From Ceratodon purpureus (Eukaryota; Streptophyta; Bryopsida; Pseudoditrichales; Ditrichaceae): DNA of 64,000 nucleotides. The notes beneath the pieces are model-generated. The model ran no database searches. It had not been told where the DNA came from and saw only the letters and a program-made list of their open reading frames with translations. Positions 1 to 13,072 of this stretch are shown piece by piece. The stretch lies in assembly GCA_014871385.1 (NCBI GenBank), contig CM026424.1, positions 1,116,001 to 1,180,000 on the forward strand. Reading direction: 5' to 3'. Both the position numbers and the translations under genes were made by a program. Every line of letters starts with the position of its first letter. Within the stretch, counting starts at the first letter, position 1.

Positions 1-50
1 ATATTGATGAGTAGATCATTTAACAATGTAATAAGTGGAAAATCACTTAC

Positions 51-2477
51 AGTCACCATGACATTGTCGCCGAATACATGTGAAGATCCAAAAACCCAGA
101 AGACATCATACAGAAGAAGCCCAGAAAGCATGGCAGCCGCTGTCGCAAAACTGCACAGGAACCGGAACAGAAATCCCTTCAGCAGATGACAACTTATTTG
201 AGCCCTTGGGTTGAAGGTGAAGACAAAGATTGCATAGCACTTTAGTATAAACAGTATGAGCGAAGTAAGCTACAACCTCACATATATACGTCACTCGATT
301 CTAAGCAGCAAAGAGTATACCTGCCAAGAGACAACAGTTGAAGAAGTTCAGTTACAATGCAAACAGCAATGAAGTTGTTCAACGTGAATGGGGCTCCGGC
401 TTGTTTACTTGCAATAGCCGCCGCAATTCCCACTGTTGGATCCACAAAACCAATCAAACAATTCTTCAACTTCAGTGTAAGACTTGTAATACAATCATCA
501 TAATGCAGCTTGTTCAAGATTTTTTTCCAGGTTTACGAAAGATTCGAAAGTCGCCACCTCATCGACTTCCTGCTGTGAGCTAGAAATCCTTTTGATACAA
601 TAGTCTATCAAAATCTGGTACAATTGACAGAAACGCTACTTGCATCTAGAGCACATCAACTGTGTTCATCTTCGGCACCAATAACTGACAGAAGTAACAT
701 ACCAATGGTCGCCACTGCATCAGCAGGAGTAAGAGTAACGTGAACTGGTTCATCTTCATCCACAACCAGCCACTTTGGAAAATCTGCCATTCCAAAGCAC
801 GTCCATCAGAAGACACATCTTTGGTCGTGCCCTGCGGACAGAACAGAGTAAATATACCACGAGTCGTTCACTCCATCTTCATATGTCGAGCACATGTTTT
901 CTTGATAAATGCATGGTATGTGGGAGAGTTCCAGAATCCTTAATAGGCTCCACATTCAAGAGGACGGACATAAATGAGCTATAAGGATACAGCACAAAAA
1001 CTGATCAGAAAGTCCATACCAATACGCCATGCCGTCTGATCGTCATTTGGGAGGATGGAACGAAGTGGCGGTGCAAGATTACTGGCAACAGCGACAACAC
1101 CAGCCACACCAAGGTAAGCGGAGATAAAAGTGCGGATGTCGAGGTTGGGGAAGAAGCGCAGCAGACTGTAGAATCCAAAGAGAGATACTGAACACAGCAG
1201 GGGAGCTGCAAGTCCTTGCTTGAAACTGACGCTCTGCGGGGGCTTCTTCCCTAAGCTGTAATCAAAGCCATTTGGAACCGTTACCAATGTACTTCAAACT
1301 GCATTGCTATTGTGGGCAATCACACTGCTCAACTGATCTACATTCTTTTCCCTCCAAGTTATGCATAAACCCTACATGTTTATGTTGAGTTCTTTTCACA
1401 CTTCCCTTTTTCTACCTGCGATTCAATTCATCTAAAGGAGGTACTGCCGGCATTATCTTAAACCTCTATTAGCACTAGTCTTGATCCTGAGCTTGTCTAG
1501 GGCAGGACCTGTATCTTCAATTCTTTTTCACGACATTGGTAGACTTGTTAGACTTCCTCTGTTTGTCGAAGAGTTCGCGCAGAGCCAGAAATTGTGCTTT
1601 AATTATAATGTCAGTGTTCGTAATTTTTCCTCCAGATGCTGCTTAGCTCACCAACTTCGAGAATACATAAATTTGTGACACGAATTGAATTAGTGCTGTT
1701 TTCAGTGGTAGTTCATCTTCAACACTTAATTCCACAATTGCTTTCTCTGTGAATCTTGTCAATGCCCGATTGGAGTTAGACCACAGGGTAGTCAGGCATC
1801 ATACCTCCGATGACTGCCGACATAGACAGTCCACACCGCGAGAAAAAGGAAGTAAAATGCACCCGACCACTGATACCCAACCAGCGGCAGAATTGTCCCA
1901 ATAGGCACGGCTGCAAGCAGTAGAGAATACGCTATCTGCATTCAGACAGACAAATTTGCAATCAAGAAAACTGCAGAACCAATTTTGGTGAGCTCCACAA
2001 GCAACCCTAATTCTGCACAAGACGAATTGTTACCAGCTCTTGGTTCGTCTTGGTCCACTGCCACCCATCCCTCACGACGTCAATCTCTAGCTCTTCCTTC
2101 ACAATCTCCACAATCTTATCGTCACTCGAAACCGGCTCCCGCCCGGCTCGACATTGCAAAACCCTCCTCCTGCACTCCGTGGAGGCGAAATTGCTAAAAG
2201 TCGAGGAGGCAAGCGACAAAACAGTCACATTGCTCGCCAAACCAGCACGAACTTTTCTACATTCTAATTCAATTCCTCGATTCGCACCACAACCCTCGTA
2301 GCTCCTGAGCACCGGCGGTCGAGAGGAGGAGAAAACCCGCGGCACTACAGAGCCGCGACCGACCCTCCCAATGGGTCCTAGCTTGCTGAACCTATCCAGA
2401 GACGCGCTCAGCAGCTGCGGCTGATTGCAGAGCGACTGCTGCTGCAGCGCCAACGGGTTGTACGTGAATGACCTCAT
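51..2477 (-). CDS. Signal peptide peptidase-like intramembrane protease, plastid-type, 3' end beyond window
   Basis: Aspartyl intramembrane protease of the presenilin/SPP family. Exons read on the minus strand: 2477-2034 (148 residues, Ser/Arg-rich, transit-peptide-like), 1935-1805, 1255-1020, 783-703, about 469-321, and 150-51, which runs into a GT donor at the window edge. Exon 2 and exon 3 give hydrophobic segments, and exon 3 ends in a LRSILPN-like stretch matching SPP. Exon 5 has TLNNFIAVCIVTELLQLLSLG and exon 6 has GLLLYDVFWVFGSSHVFGDN, carrying the first catalytic Asp (YD, codon 105-107) and the SPP-typical FWVF. The second motif (GLGD) and PAL must lie left of the window. Junctions 1-2, 2-3, 3-4 and 5-6 keep frame. 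I could not find an in-frame AG for the exon 4-5 junction, so that border is uncertain. The long N-terminus before the first membrane segment suggests a plastid location; this is an inference. Confidence 0.8.
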
Positions 2478-4898
2478 CCTTCACAGACGACAACCCTCCA
2501 ACACACTGTCGCCACTTCAATCCTCCTCACTCGCTCATGGATTGCAGATGATCCTCAACCCAACCCAATTCTCATACCAGACCACAAATCTATCTGTACC
2601 AAATACCCCAATTAACAAGACGTACTTTCTCAAACTCTGATCTCCTCAACTCAAAAACCTCAATCTAGCACACATACAGTTCATCTTCCAACAGTCCCCA
2701 GCTCCACCAACACTCTAAAACGAACTAGTTCCTGAATAGACACAACAGTACGTTGAATTCTAGCGTCGATGATCGATAACATCTAGACAGCAAGCTTACA
2801 GGACTAGTACTGCAGCGGCGGCACCAGGTTGGCATAACACAGTTGTGATGACTTTACATGGGACTGTTTGAGGAAGCTGAGGATTTGGACCGATGGACTG
2901 ATTCGAGAGGAGTTGGAGGCCGGTGCGTGTGAGCTGGTGGGCGAATCGCGGAGGCAGCGCCGTGCGGGGATGCACTGCAGCCATGTCGCCGGCAAGCTTG
3001 TCCACTGATGCCCAGCCTCATCCCGGGGATTTGGGCTCCGGCGTGGGCTCGCGAGCGCCGCTGGATGTGCGATCGGACGGTGCTGAGGGTTCCCGTGTCT
3101 AGATTCTGGGCTTTGTGCTGTCAAATCACGGTCTCGGTGTGGCTTGAATATTACTCAGCTTCACATTCAGAGTTTCATTGGGCACTGGTTGGGCCCAGTA
3201 TATACTTGAGGCCGGATTGAGGGCTGCCCAAACTTTTCCAATTTCAACCAATAGGTTCGCTCGATTTTTTCAGGATTGGGCTCTAGGATTTTAGTTTAGG
3301 GCCCAACTGGATTTTCAATCCACCCTATGTGGCATCCTACGTGGTATCATTTTTTGTGCGAAAATGTTTGGGCGTAATTGACACTACAATAGATCCCGGT
3401 CTGGTGCAGCTTGCTTCTGTGAATACATTCCCTAATCTGCCCCCCTTTGTCTCAGTTACCGCAGTTTCCTTTCACCTTCCCGGTTTTCGTGTTTTACCAT
3501 CCAGATTTGTTATAGTTGCGGGAGGAACAAGTGGCATTATTCAACTTTGCCTCCGATTTGATTTATATAGCTCCTAGTGTTTGCTTTCAGTGATGTCCGG
3601 GTAGTCTTATGAAATTTCATCATCAACCGCCACATATAATCAGATATATTTTCCTTCTTACTATCAGAGTTCTCAATTTATCGCTCCGTCGTCTTTAGCA
3701 ACAAATATTTAACAAACGTGAAGACTCATAACCTCTAATCAGGCATAACCATTATAGACATTACAACAACACAAACACGCATAACCTATCCGACACCCAA
3801 ACCCCCAAAATAATTAGTGCAGTCAATACCTACACCATATGATCCACTGGAATCGACCAACATCTAGAACTTGATCCCACATTGCACCCAACCAACCAAA
3901 TAAACAAACATACTCATAGACTCACCTATCAAAAACCTATTGTTGAAAATCCCTGGATCCAGAATAAATCCTTGTGGTTGCAACTATGCAACTACAACAA
4001 AAAAAAAAACCCAATAGCTTGCATAATATCAACGTCAAAGCATTTGTCGATGCGGACCCTATAAACGCATTAGCATTGGCGATGAGTAAAGAATGTGAGG
4101 GCAAGTTCAACTTCAACAAGAACATGATATAATGGGGACAGGGCAATAAATAAAGACAATCTAACTGGCCAGTCATAAAAATCAATCTAATCAAGGCGCC
4201 CGTAATTCACCAACACCAACAGATAAAGTAAAAGAAACACATCAACTTAACAACCACATCGAGTAGTCTAGGTAGTTTGCGCTAGCCACAATATGTTGTG
4301 CATCCTACATGGAAACAAAAGCACATGTTGTGCACACGAAAGCACACGTTGCATATATTGCACGAAAACAAAAGTAAATATAGAGCATATGTGCAAGACG
4401 GAGGATATCAAAAGCTTCAAATGTTTTGGAGTTACGTTGTTTACTGCCATTAGACTTGAGGAGTCAAGAAAGGGAAAACATGCGAGACGGCACATAATGT
4501 TGCCATCGCATCAAGCAAAAGTGAAAAAAAGACTATCGGGTCTCACTCTACACCCGAAAGCACTCCGCTATGAATCTTGAACAAAGAAATAAACCTCATT
4601 GGTCAATATGCTCCATCTTCGGCTGACCACCTCGCTTCCAAAGGCTTTGCCGTTGTTTAACACCTCGACCCATTCCCAAGTGCATAGGCCTGTTGTAGTG
4701 TAATGCAATTGGGTCAAAGTATCCCCTGCCAAATTTTCACCTTCGACTGGGACTGAGGCCTCAATTAGAGGCTCAATCAAAGAGCAATCTAGCCTACCTT
4801 CTACCCATCTTTAGACGGCGTGTAAATTAGGCCTTAGTCTCAAGGGATGCCTTCATTGCATAGAATTCATATAAACGAGCATATTTTTGTTTGTTTAA
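2478..4898. other. Spacer upstream of the SPP-like gene
   Basis: No convincing coding region. The part next to the gene (2478-3220) is less AT-rich and probably holds promoter and 5' leader. The open frames here are short and lack family motifs or consistent splice sites. Confidence 0.4.
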
Positions 4899-5446
4899 TT
4901 CCTAAATGCCTGAGCGGTGTCCGAGGAATACCGATCAAAACCAAGATGTGTTATAATATGTAGGTTTTGCAACTTTGATGAAGTTTTTTTCTAAGAATAA
5001 ATTAGCACAATTATTATCAAACAATAAAATAAATTAGTCCCTTTATTTGATCCTAAATGCAAGAGAGAAAAAAATGTAATGTAATTTAGAACAAACTTTT
5101 GTGAATTAATTATGACTTTTAGAATAAATGTACTATAATTATGTCTAATTTTGGCCATAATTTTAATTTTTCGAAGGTATACATCCTTGCCATCAATTTC
5201 TAAATTTAAAAAGAATTAGAATTAGGCATGGAGCTAAGGACATATTAGTTTATCCTAGTTGAATTTTTATTAAATAACATCTTTGTATCTTTAATGAGCC
5301 AAAATTACAACAAAAATTCGTAGTATATGTTGATTTGAAAAATTGATTGATGTCTATTTTTAGTAATTAAAAAAACAAAAACTACGAAATTAAGTTTTTT
5401 GGAGATGAACTTTATTTTTTCTAAATGGTAAATATTCGTTTAGGGG
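4899..5446. repeat. Possible decayed TTAA-flanked element
   Basis: The left end is TTAA (4895-4898) followed by TTCCTAAATGCC. The right end is CGTTTAGGGG followed by TGAA (5447-5450), a one-base departure from TTAA. The ends resemble the CCCCTAAA inverted ends of the better copies in this window, but I did not verify interior similarity. Confidence 0.25.
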
Positions 5447-6303
5447 TGAACAAACTTTCTATAGTACCTTCGAATGTCATGCCAAGAAATGTTTTTACTC
5501 ACCAAAAAAGAGATTCTAGAACTCAAAAGAAAATTTACATATTACTTTTGAATTTTGAAATTAGAATGAAGTTTCCAAAGTGAAGATTTCATCTTGAGCA
5601 ATACTTGTGATAGATACCAAGTTATTTCCAATTACAAGCATGTTTAAAATTTGATGATGGCGCTCCCAGTACAAAAAATTCGTTATAAAAATTAGAATGT
5701 AGTTTCTTCTTCTAGATTTCCCCCCAAAAAAATGTATACTTGACATCATTAATTGATCTATTTCTTTCTATAAATATGAACAAATTCATAAATTATTAAT
5801 ACTTCATGAATCTCTTAAAATAATTTTAATATATATTATCAAAGGAAGAAAAAAATCTGGGAATATATCTTTTTCTAGCATGAACTCTCTTACACACAAT
5901 TTGAGTACAATTGTAATATATTTGATTATTGCAATCCAATTCAAAATAAGTTAGAATCACAAAAATGTAATAATATATAAGATTGTAAAATTATAGAGTA
6001 CTATAAATAAATCTAATACATATGAGACTAAATACAGAATTCATAGGAATATCTTGAATAGTTGTGTTATATTGTAGCTCTCATAAAATACTAGGTCAAC
6101 TTAGATGGTATCTAATTTCACATTTGGATCTTGCCATAAAGGTTTAAATGAATAAAATATTTTTTTGTCAAATAAAAAATGATTCTTGGATTAAACAGTA
6201 AGAAAAATATTTTAGGCATCAAAAAATCAATATGATATTATTTTTTATAATTTGAATCATTGCAAATTTGTGATTGCACAACTAGAAGGATATATGAGGA
6301 CTT
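5447..6303. other. AT-rich spacer
   Basis: Very AT-rich DNA with no gene, clear tandem repeat or transposon ends that I can recognise. Confidence 0.35.
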
Positions 6304-6307
6304 TTAA

Positions 6308-7138
6308 CCCCTTAAAGTCGAATGCCCTCAAAATTGCAAAAAACCCTCAAAACAGCCTTTTATAAATGCAAGGTGCAAATTTTAAATTTTTGATGTATTT
6401 TTGAGTATTCAACCGTAAGATCTTGTACCTAACTTGTATGTGCATATGTATGTCAAATCTCAAATTCAAATTCCTTACCAATTGTGAGATCATAATGTTA
6501 AAAGATGGAAAAACAGTTTTTTTTGCTTGTTGGAAAAAGGGTAACTAGTTCTTTGAGGGCTAAAAAAACCATTTTTGGTAGAAAATTTGATATGAGGCTC
6601 TGCAAATTGTTTTTTTTAGGTGAGTTAGGAACATGCCTTTGCAATTTTTACCCTCATATGACCTATAAAACCTAAAGAAATTCTTGATTATTCACATGGA
6701 GGTATGCTGAAATTCAACTACGAAGGCCAATCTTTGACAATAATAAAGGCATGTGAAGAATAATTGGATTGAAAATCCAAACGGTGAGATCATGCCTAAA
6801 AACCTTATTTACTTGAAAAAAAAAACTTGAAAAAAAAGTAAAATATCAAGTTTTGGTGAATTTTTGAAGTTTCTGCAATTTAATTGATTTTGGGCAGTTC
6901 CTGAGAATAAATTAGCATATACAGCAGTTTGGGCGGTTTTGGGCAGATTTCAAATAGTGTTTTCTAACTTTGACTAGGAATATTTCCTAAAGTATGAAGA
7001 ATTTTGAAGCATGAGATAACTTTTTGGAAATGTATGGAAAAACTCTACAATTAGCAACTTCATATGATCTATATTTAGTAATTTCAAGCTTGACCGGACC
7101 GAAATCAACCCTAACATGGATGATTTTGACATTAGGGG
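6308..7138. mobile_element. TTAA-flanked non-autonomous element (copy A)
   Basis: TTAA lies directly outside both ends (6304-6307 and 7139-7142). The ends read CCCCTTAAAGTC on the left and, as reverse complement, CCCCTAATGTC on the right. The interior shares blocks with copies F and G, for example the stretch around TTGGATTGAAAATCC at 6766-6780. No open frame of useful length is present, so it would depend on a transposase made elsewhere. The family is assigned from ends only (piggyBac-like). Confidence 0.65.
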
Positions 7139-7142
7139 TTAA

Positions 7143-8446
7143 ACACAAGTACAAATACATGTAGAGTCAAAAACAAATTACAACACAAGTTTTAAGTCAA
7201 TAGCCAATTTGCTACACTGTCCACTTTTAATCCCTAAAGTTCTTTGACCATTTCTATTCTAAACAGCCACTTTTTTTAAGGCAAAGAGCAAAAACCCAAA
7301 AAATTAGTTCTCTTTGCATTTTCAAGCAGATGGTCTTAGCTAAGACTACTACAAAAAGAATGCATAAAAAATCCAATAAATTACGCAGCAAGGATTGAAA
7401 AATTATGGAATTTGAAGTAAATATATATTTTTTAAAAATCTAATCCAAACATGATTGATAGGCTTTGGCTTCTTTAGGTGTCAAATTTTTGAACTTTACT
7501 TAGTGTCTATATTTTATACTATATAATTCACATAATGCAAGTTTGTTTTACACCAAATTTTAGAGGTTTTAAAGGGATATAGCATTGTAAAATAAATTGT
7601 AAAAGGAACATGGATACCTACTATTGCCAATGCATATTTAAAGAAATAATTAAATTCATTATCCTAGAGAACTAGGGCTTCGCTGCTCTCCGCATTACCA
7701 GTGACGATTGGTATTTTTGATTGATAGGTGTGTAAATGTAATGGTAGATAGGTATATATTGGGAGAAGGTGGTTGGTTTTTATGATGGTCATGGTTGAAT
7801 AGTTCATTATGTTGTTTTTGGAAAAGGCAATAGTTTGAATTGTGTAATGCTATCTCGTAAATGTTGTCGCATATTAGGTATACTGTAGATTTGTGTAATG
7901 CCAACTTTGATAAGTTAGAAAATAGCAGCCTCCTGCGTTCTTGGATGGGCTGATAGGTTTGTTCTCGTTCGAGATTTTTAACATTCGAGTTCTAAGAAGC
8001 TCAGCACAGATGACAGATAGGTAACGAAACACTGGACAGAACTGTAAAATTGTTCCTGTGTCTTCATGTCAAGCTGCAGAATAGATAGTATATCTCAGGA
8101 AGAGCACATCACCACAAGGTTTTAAGTTGTGTTCCAACCTAGGCAAAAAGATATGACGAACGACTAATGGGCTGCTCAGTTTGAGATGTAGTACCTGCGG
8201 TAATTGCTGGTAACCTCAAGGGAAGGATTGAGCGTTCTCTCTCAGGGCACCCAAACGATTTTCGGATTGTGAAGCTGCAACCCGGTTCCTGTCAACCTAA
8301 TGAAAGACTGATGCTGAACATTTCCAAGTAATCTTTTATTGCATTCTGTGACCCACTTGGCATAGATGTAACGTAGTACACTGTAGTGGATCTACCTGCT
8401 GGTGCTGAGATAAGGATGTATCCACCATTGTCGTGGAGATGTTGAG
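7143..8446. other. Spacer with a possible truncated TTAA-element end
   Basis: TTAA at 7227-7230 is followed by TCCCTAAAGTTC, like the left ends of copies D and F, but no matching right end was found. The remainder, up to the stop codon of the HAD gene, shows no gene; its last few hundred bases are probably that gene's 3' untranslated region. Confidence 0.3.
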
Positions 8447-11153
8447 TTATTGAGTGCTAATCCCTTCTCTCTTGAGAATAAAATCTACAGCTTCGTATAC
8501 GTCATCGACCACTTTATCGGCAGGGTACTTGTCGTGGTTCCCAGTTCCTCGAAAATAGCCACTTCTCACAAGAATGGAAAACCATGGTCGTCCTACACGA
8601 ATTGCTCCGGCTATGTCCGTTTCAGGATTGTCACCTATCATGTACAAGGTCTTCAGTGGAGGATCTTCTTCTCTTGGTTCTGGTAACTCCAAAGTGCTCG
8701 CGGAAGGAAGAAGCATTTTATCTTGGAAATGCATCATCCTTGCAATGTTGTGCAGTGTTTTTCCTGCCAGATGGTAGACAATGGGTTTCGGCTTTCCGAA
8801 TGAAGTAAAAGCAAGAGGACGTTGCGTTAATTTCACGTATAGAGTCTCAAGAGCGATCCGAAAGGCCCCCATGCCAAACCTGGGAACTGAAAATTTGGCC
8901 GGGTACTCAAAGTCATCGGCTGCAAAAAATATTGGTGGTTGGGGAATGTTGGAATCAACGTTCCCAGGATACCCACCACTTCGAAGCACATCACATAATA
9001 CCTGCAACAACAGCACACACTTCATGAACAGCTGAGAAGCTTAATAAGTAGATTGGAGCTCAAAGAAACCGGATGTAGTTACACTGAAACCTGAATACGG
9101 GTAAGTCATAAAAGTGTTCACGTACCTGGAGATCCCCACCCCAATCAACTGGGTCACTGCACACAAACACAGCTGCGATCTGCCTCTCATTTGCAGGCGT
9201 ATACGTGTCGGTAGGAATGGTCTCATTTTTCACCCAAGGCTTGTAAGACGCCAAGGGATCAATGTGCGGAAATTCTTTACAAAAGTCCTCCATCTTTACC
9301 ACCTTTCTGAAACAGCAACATTATTCACTTGAGAACGAGAACGGGAATCAAAATCAAACAGAGTTAGAGTCACAATATTAAAAAGGTGCACTACTTATAA
9401 ATCTCTAAAGATAGCACATTAATCGAAGAATGTAGCTACAGTATCGACTATCTAAAATTATTATGATAGTTTCAGCCTTTCCATGAAAAAGACCAAATCA
9501 ACCAGAAGGATTTACAGTCTGAACTAGAAGTTTTGTCATGAGATTGCAGCTTACGGAAATCCATAGCTGGTCATAGCCTTTGCTGGATCACCTTTGCCAA
9601 CAGCCAACACCCTCCGTGATCTATATCTGCATTCGCAGACAACACCATTCTTATCTAAAAACATGAATTAGACTTGCGAAAGTTTTAGACAATTAAATTT
9701 CCCTAGTATATCATCAATAAACTGAACTTAAAAACAGCGTACTGTTCGAAAGCATAAACGTTGCGCAAGAACTTTTACACGATGACATAAAATCCATCAA
9801 GTTGGAAACAAACCGCTTTGCAAGAGACTTGAATGGAGTGTGACCTAGAAGTACCTGCAAGTTTTATCATTGTTGCCAGTCAGGTTCCAAAATTTGTCTC
9901 CCTGAGAAGGACTAGTGACGAAAAATTTGAAAATAACAAACCACATAGAGAAAAGTGCAGCGAAATCAAACAACTGATGACCTCACAAACCTTGACCGGC
10001 ATAACACGAATAGAGCAAAAGAACAGGATTTGAGAAAACCACCTGAATGGGATTCACAGGAACTTTAAGTTGGCGAGTTAGCACCACCGCTCTGGCTGCT
10101 TCCGTTGTTCCTCCCCCTGTAAAAGTACAATAACCAAGCACAGCTTAGTCATACAACATCTGTTCTAGACCAACACTAAAACGTATCGACTAATTTAGTC
10201 ATCCTGAAGAGATAGATGAAGCCTCTACACCAGTCTTGAATATTTTCTAGGACTTTCGAAATCGGTAGATAACCAAAGGCTCGCACTGAGGGCTACTAAA
10301 CAAACGCAGTTTGCATGATTGTACAAACTAACTCACATACCATTGGTGAGGAATATATACGGCACGCGGAGCTTCCCTGCAAAATTTCACGCCCTCAGAT
10401 CATCAGATTGAAGCTAAAATCTCGGAATATTAACCACAAGGAGAAACATTAACAAAGAAACAAGTCAATTATCGTTACCTCTTTCTACATCTTTGTAAAG
10501 ACGGCGCAGAGCATCGGGTGCCCTCCCTATGGTTTCATTGCCTCGAATCAGGACACCATCTATATCAAATGCAATTCCAAAAGCGTTCCTGTAACCATTC
10601 ACCCCCCAACTCCAATCACGTCAAAATCACCTCATCTCAAGCCCACTTGATACCAAGCTGCAAAAACCCCCAAATTCTACTTGAGATTATAATCAGGCAA
10701 TCTTGAACGTCTTAATCTAGAAGAGAGAGCGAATTCGACGTCTCGCCTAGCTCATAATAAACTTGCACCGAACAACCCAAAACTACACCCTACATGAGAA
10801 ACTAACAACTCACTGAGCATCCTTCCACAGCGTTTTCTTCTTCACCCACTTACACCAAAACTCAAAATCTTCCATGTAATTCAATGAATCCCATACATCT
10901 CTCTCACATACGAAGCCCATACCATAGCACATAGCAGATATCCATGTCCATCCCAAATTCCGATCAGAAAATTAGGGTTTAGTAGAAATCTCAAACAAGT
11001 GATGAAATTGGCAAATTACCTGAAGAGGTTCAATCTATTGAAATAATGAAGCGATGGCTTCCCAACCGCATACTCGCTGCTGCAAGTTCTGGCAGAGAAC
11101 CAGAGCCTGCTTGTGCTTGTCCGTGACCACCGCAACACCCTGCTTGCAGCCAT
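8447..11153 (-). CDS. HAD-superfamily hydrolase of the HDHD5/CECR5 type, probably mitochondrial
   Basis: Eight exons on the minus strand, all with GT/AG borders and consistent phases: 11153-11020, 10588-10479, 10376-10341, 10116-10043, 9854-9814, 9626-9555, 9306-9126, 9001-8447. They give 400 residues. The first 26 residues are rich in Arg and Ser with few acidic residues, like a mitochondrial presequence. HAD motif I is FDIDGVLIRG (exon 2), motif II is FLTNGGG across the exon 3-4 border, the motif III Lys lies in GKPKP, and motif IV is GDNPETD near the C-terminus, so the catalytic core appears complete. The closing region has the family's VNDV-like VDDVYEAVDFILKREG. The substrate is not established for the family as far as I know. 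The start ATG (11153) is the first Met in frame and gives the presequence. Confidence 0.93.
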
Positions 11154-12890
11154 TGCTTCCTCTCCACCTCTACCTCCTCCCTCATCACCACCTTGTTACC
11201 ATGTTTACACAAGCTGGGCTCTCCTGCTGATGATCAAAGGCACCATTCCAGGCTCACCCACAGATGATTGTCTCTAGATAGTGATCATGCACTTGAGTGA
11301 CTTAATTGGAGTTTCTCCGTTCTATCAGCCGCATTCTGTGCATGCGAGTTCTAGTATCACATTCTCTTTCTGATTTCACCTCAGGCTTGCTCAAACAAGA
11401 CGTTTGTTGATGGGTGACCATTCACTGAAGAAACTGCTCAAGGTGCTGCTTCATCTACAAAGTCGGCCATTAGTTTCAACAATTACAAGAGCTTCTAACA
11501 CATGGAGAAACGAAAATTTATGTTAGAAAATTTATGGACAAGTTTGCTGAGAAGTAAGGTATACACACCCATGACAGATAAGGTTGAGTGTCCTAAAACC
11601 ACCAACTTAGGCAGTTTAGGCTATTTTGAGTAGTGGTAAATTCCAACCGGCTACGAGAGGATCGTGTGCAGCACATTCAACCGGCCCCTCACAGAATTAC
11701 GCCACATTTAAATACATCCATTCCTAAAAGCAACTTGATAATCAGAAAAAACTCACTAAGATTCCCCTTCTCTCGTATTCATCAAGTGCCCTTTAACTGG
11801 GAACGAAGAGATGAGAAAGAGAACATGTGTGACAATCCCAGCTCAATGGCCTTGATCCCGTTTTCTGCAGCATGCTGCGGCATCAGTCCAACCACCTTAG
11901 AATAACAATTCATCACAGCGCATACCACAGCTTGCATTCACAATATCAATATCACACCCTAGTACATCGTTGTAGAGAGGAGAAAAAAGACGTTAGAATG
12001 GCTTTCATTCAGAACTTGTTTGAAGTACAGACCTCAATGAGCACAAAGAGACCAGGGATTAGACTTTCACATCCTTCGATGCCGAAACATTTGGCGGCCT
12101 GAAATTTTGTTGCCAGAATACGCTCGAAATGATCTGCATATAAACTCACGGACAATCAATCTGGAATCAGAGCACTTAGGGTAAAAGATGCCATTCTGCT
12201 CACAATCAAGATATGAAATGTCACAAAACATACGAAGGTTGAGAGATACCAGCGTAGAGCAAGTGGTACAAGATCCGCCGCTGGAAAAAAAGGCAGAAAA
12301 AGAGACCGTGCTAGCGGACCCTCCAGCATGAGGCGGATCCAATCCTTCCCAGGCTGCGACACCACATGCTCATGCTCCACGGTGGTGGTGCCGCAGTAGC
12401 TCCCCCTGAGCAACGCCACCACTTCATTCACTGTCCAAAACAGCTGCGTCGCCCGTGACATGCGCAGATGGTCGCCCAAGTAAAACCTAACATCCCCTCA
12501 CCCACCAACATCTGTAAAACCGTCACAGGGCCTTGAGAACAAAAACTACAAGGACGATAATCAGTCTCGGAATGCACCTGCTCAGCTTTCTCATTCAGGT
12601 TTTCTTTCTCAAGGGCGCTCAGCAGAGCCTCAAACGACAACACTCCCGGCTTCTTCTGTCCATGCGCTTGAGCTCTCGCACAAGAGGGCAAACACAAATC
12701 CCACCAAACCCAACAAAATTCTCGATTCACGCTGGTCCGAGAACCAGCATTCTCTCGTTCTCTCTTCCAACAGAGCCAGAATTTGAAACTCTCCCCAAGG
12801 TTACTCCCGTACTCAAAGTCGACTTCCAGCACTAGCATGTATTAGGACTACATAACCCACATCAATTGCACACCAAAACACACTCCCTCG
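11154..12890 (-). other. Unassigned region with possible gene remnant
   Basis: On the minus strand, open frames at 12838-12428 and 12479-12156 overlap. One contains YCGTTTVEHEHV followed by KDWIR, a pattern recalling the YCG...EYMHI...WLR region of 2-oxoglutarate dehydrogenase E1. I could not join the frames into a gene. A TATATAAG sequence lies at 12892-12899 on the plus strand. It may be a decayed fragment or chance. Confidence 0.2.
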
Positions 12891-13000
12891 GTATATAAGT
12901 CCCGCTCCCTCCTCTTCCGTAACGCACGTAGTGTAATGTACGCAGTGATCCGTTATCAGGAACATGGGAACGCAGAAAACGTGATTACTAGGAACAATGT

Positions 13001-13072
13001 TGGAACTGTCGTGGTGTCGAACGAAAATGGAACTGTCGTGGGGGCCGAAATGGAACTGTCGTGGGTGACGAA
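13001..13072. repeat. Short imperfect tandem repeat
   Basis: The 13-base motif TGGAACTGTCGTG occurs at 13001, 13028 and 13051, spaced 27 and 23 bases apart with GNCGAA-like spacers. No coding sense was found. Confidence 0.7.
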
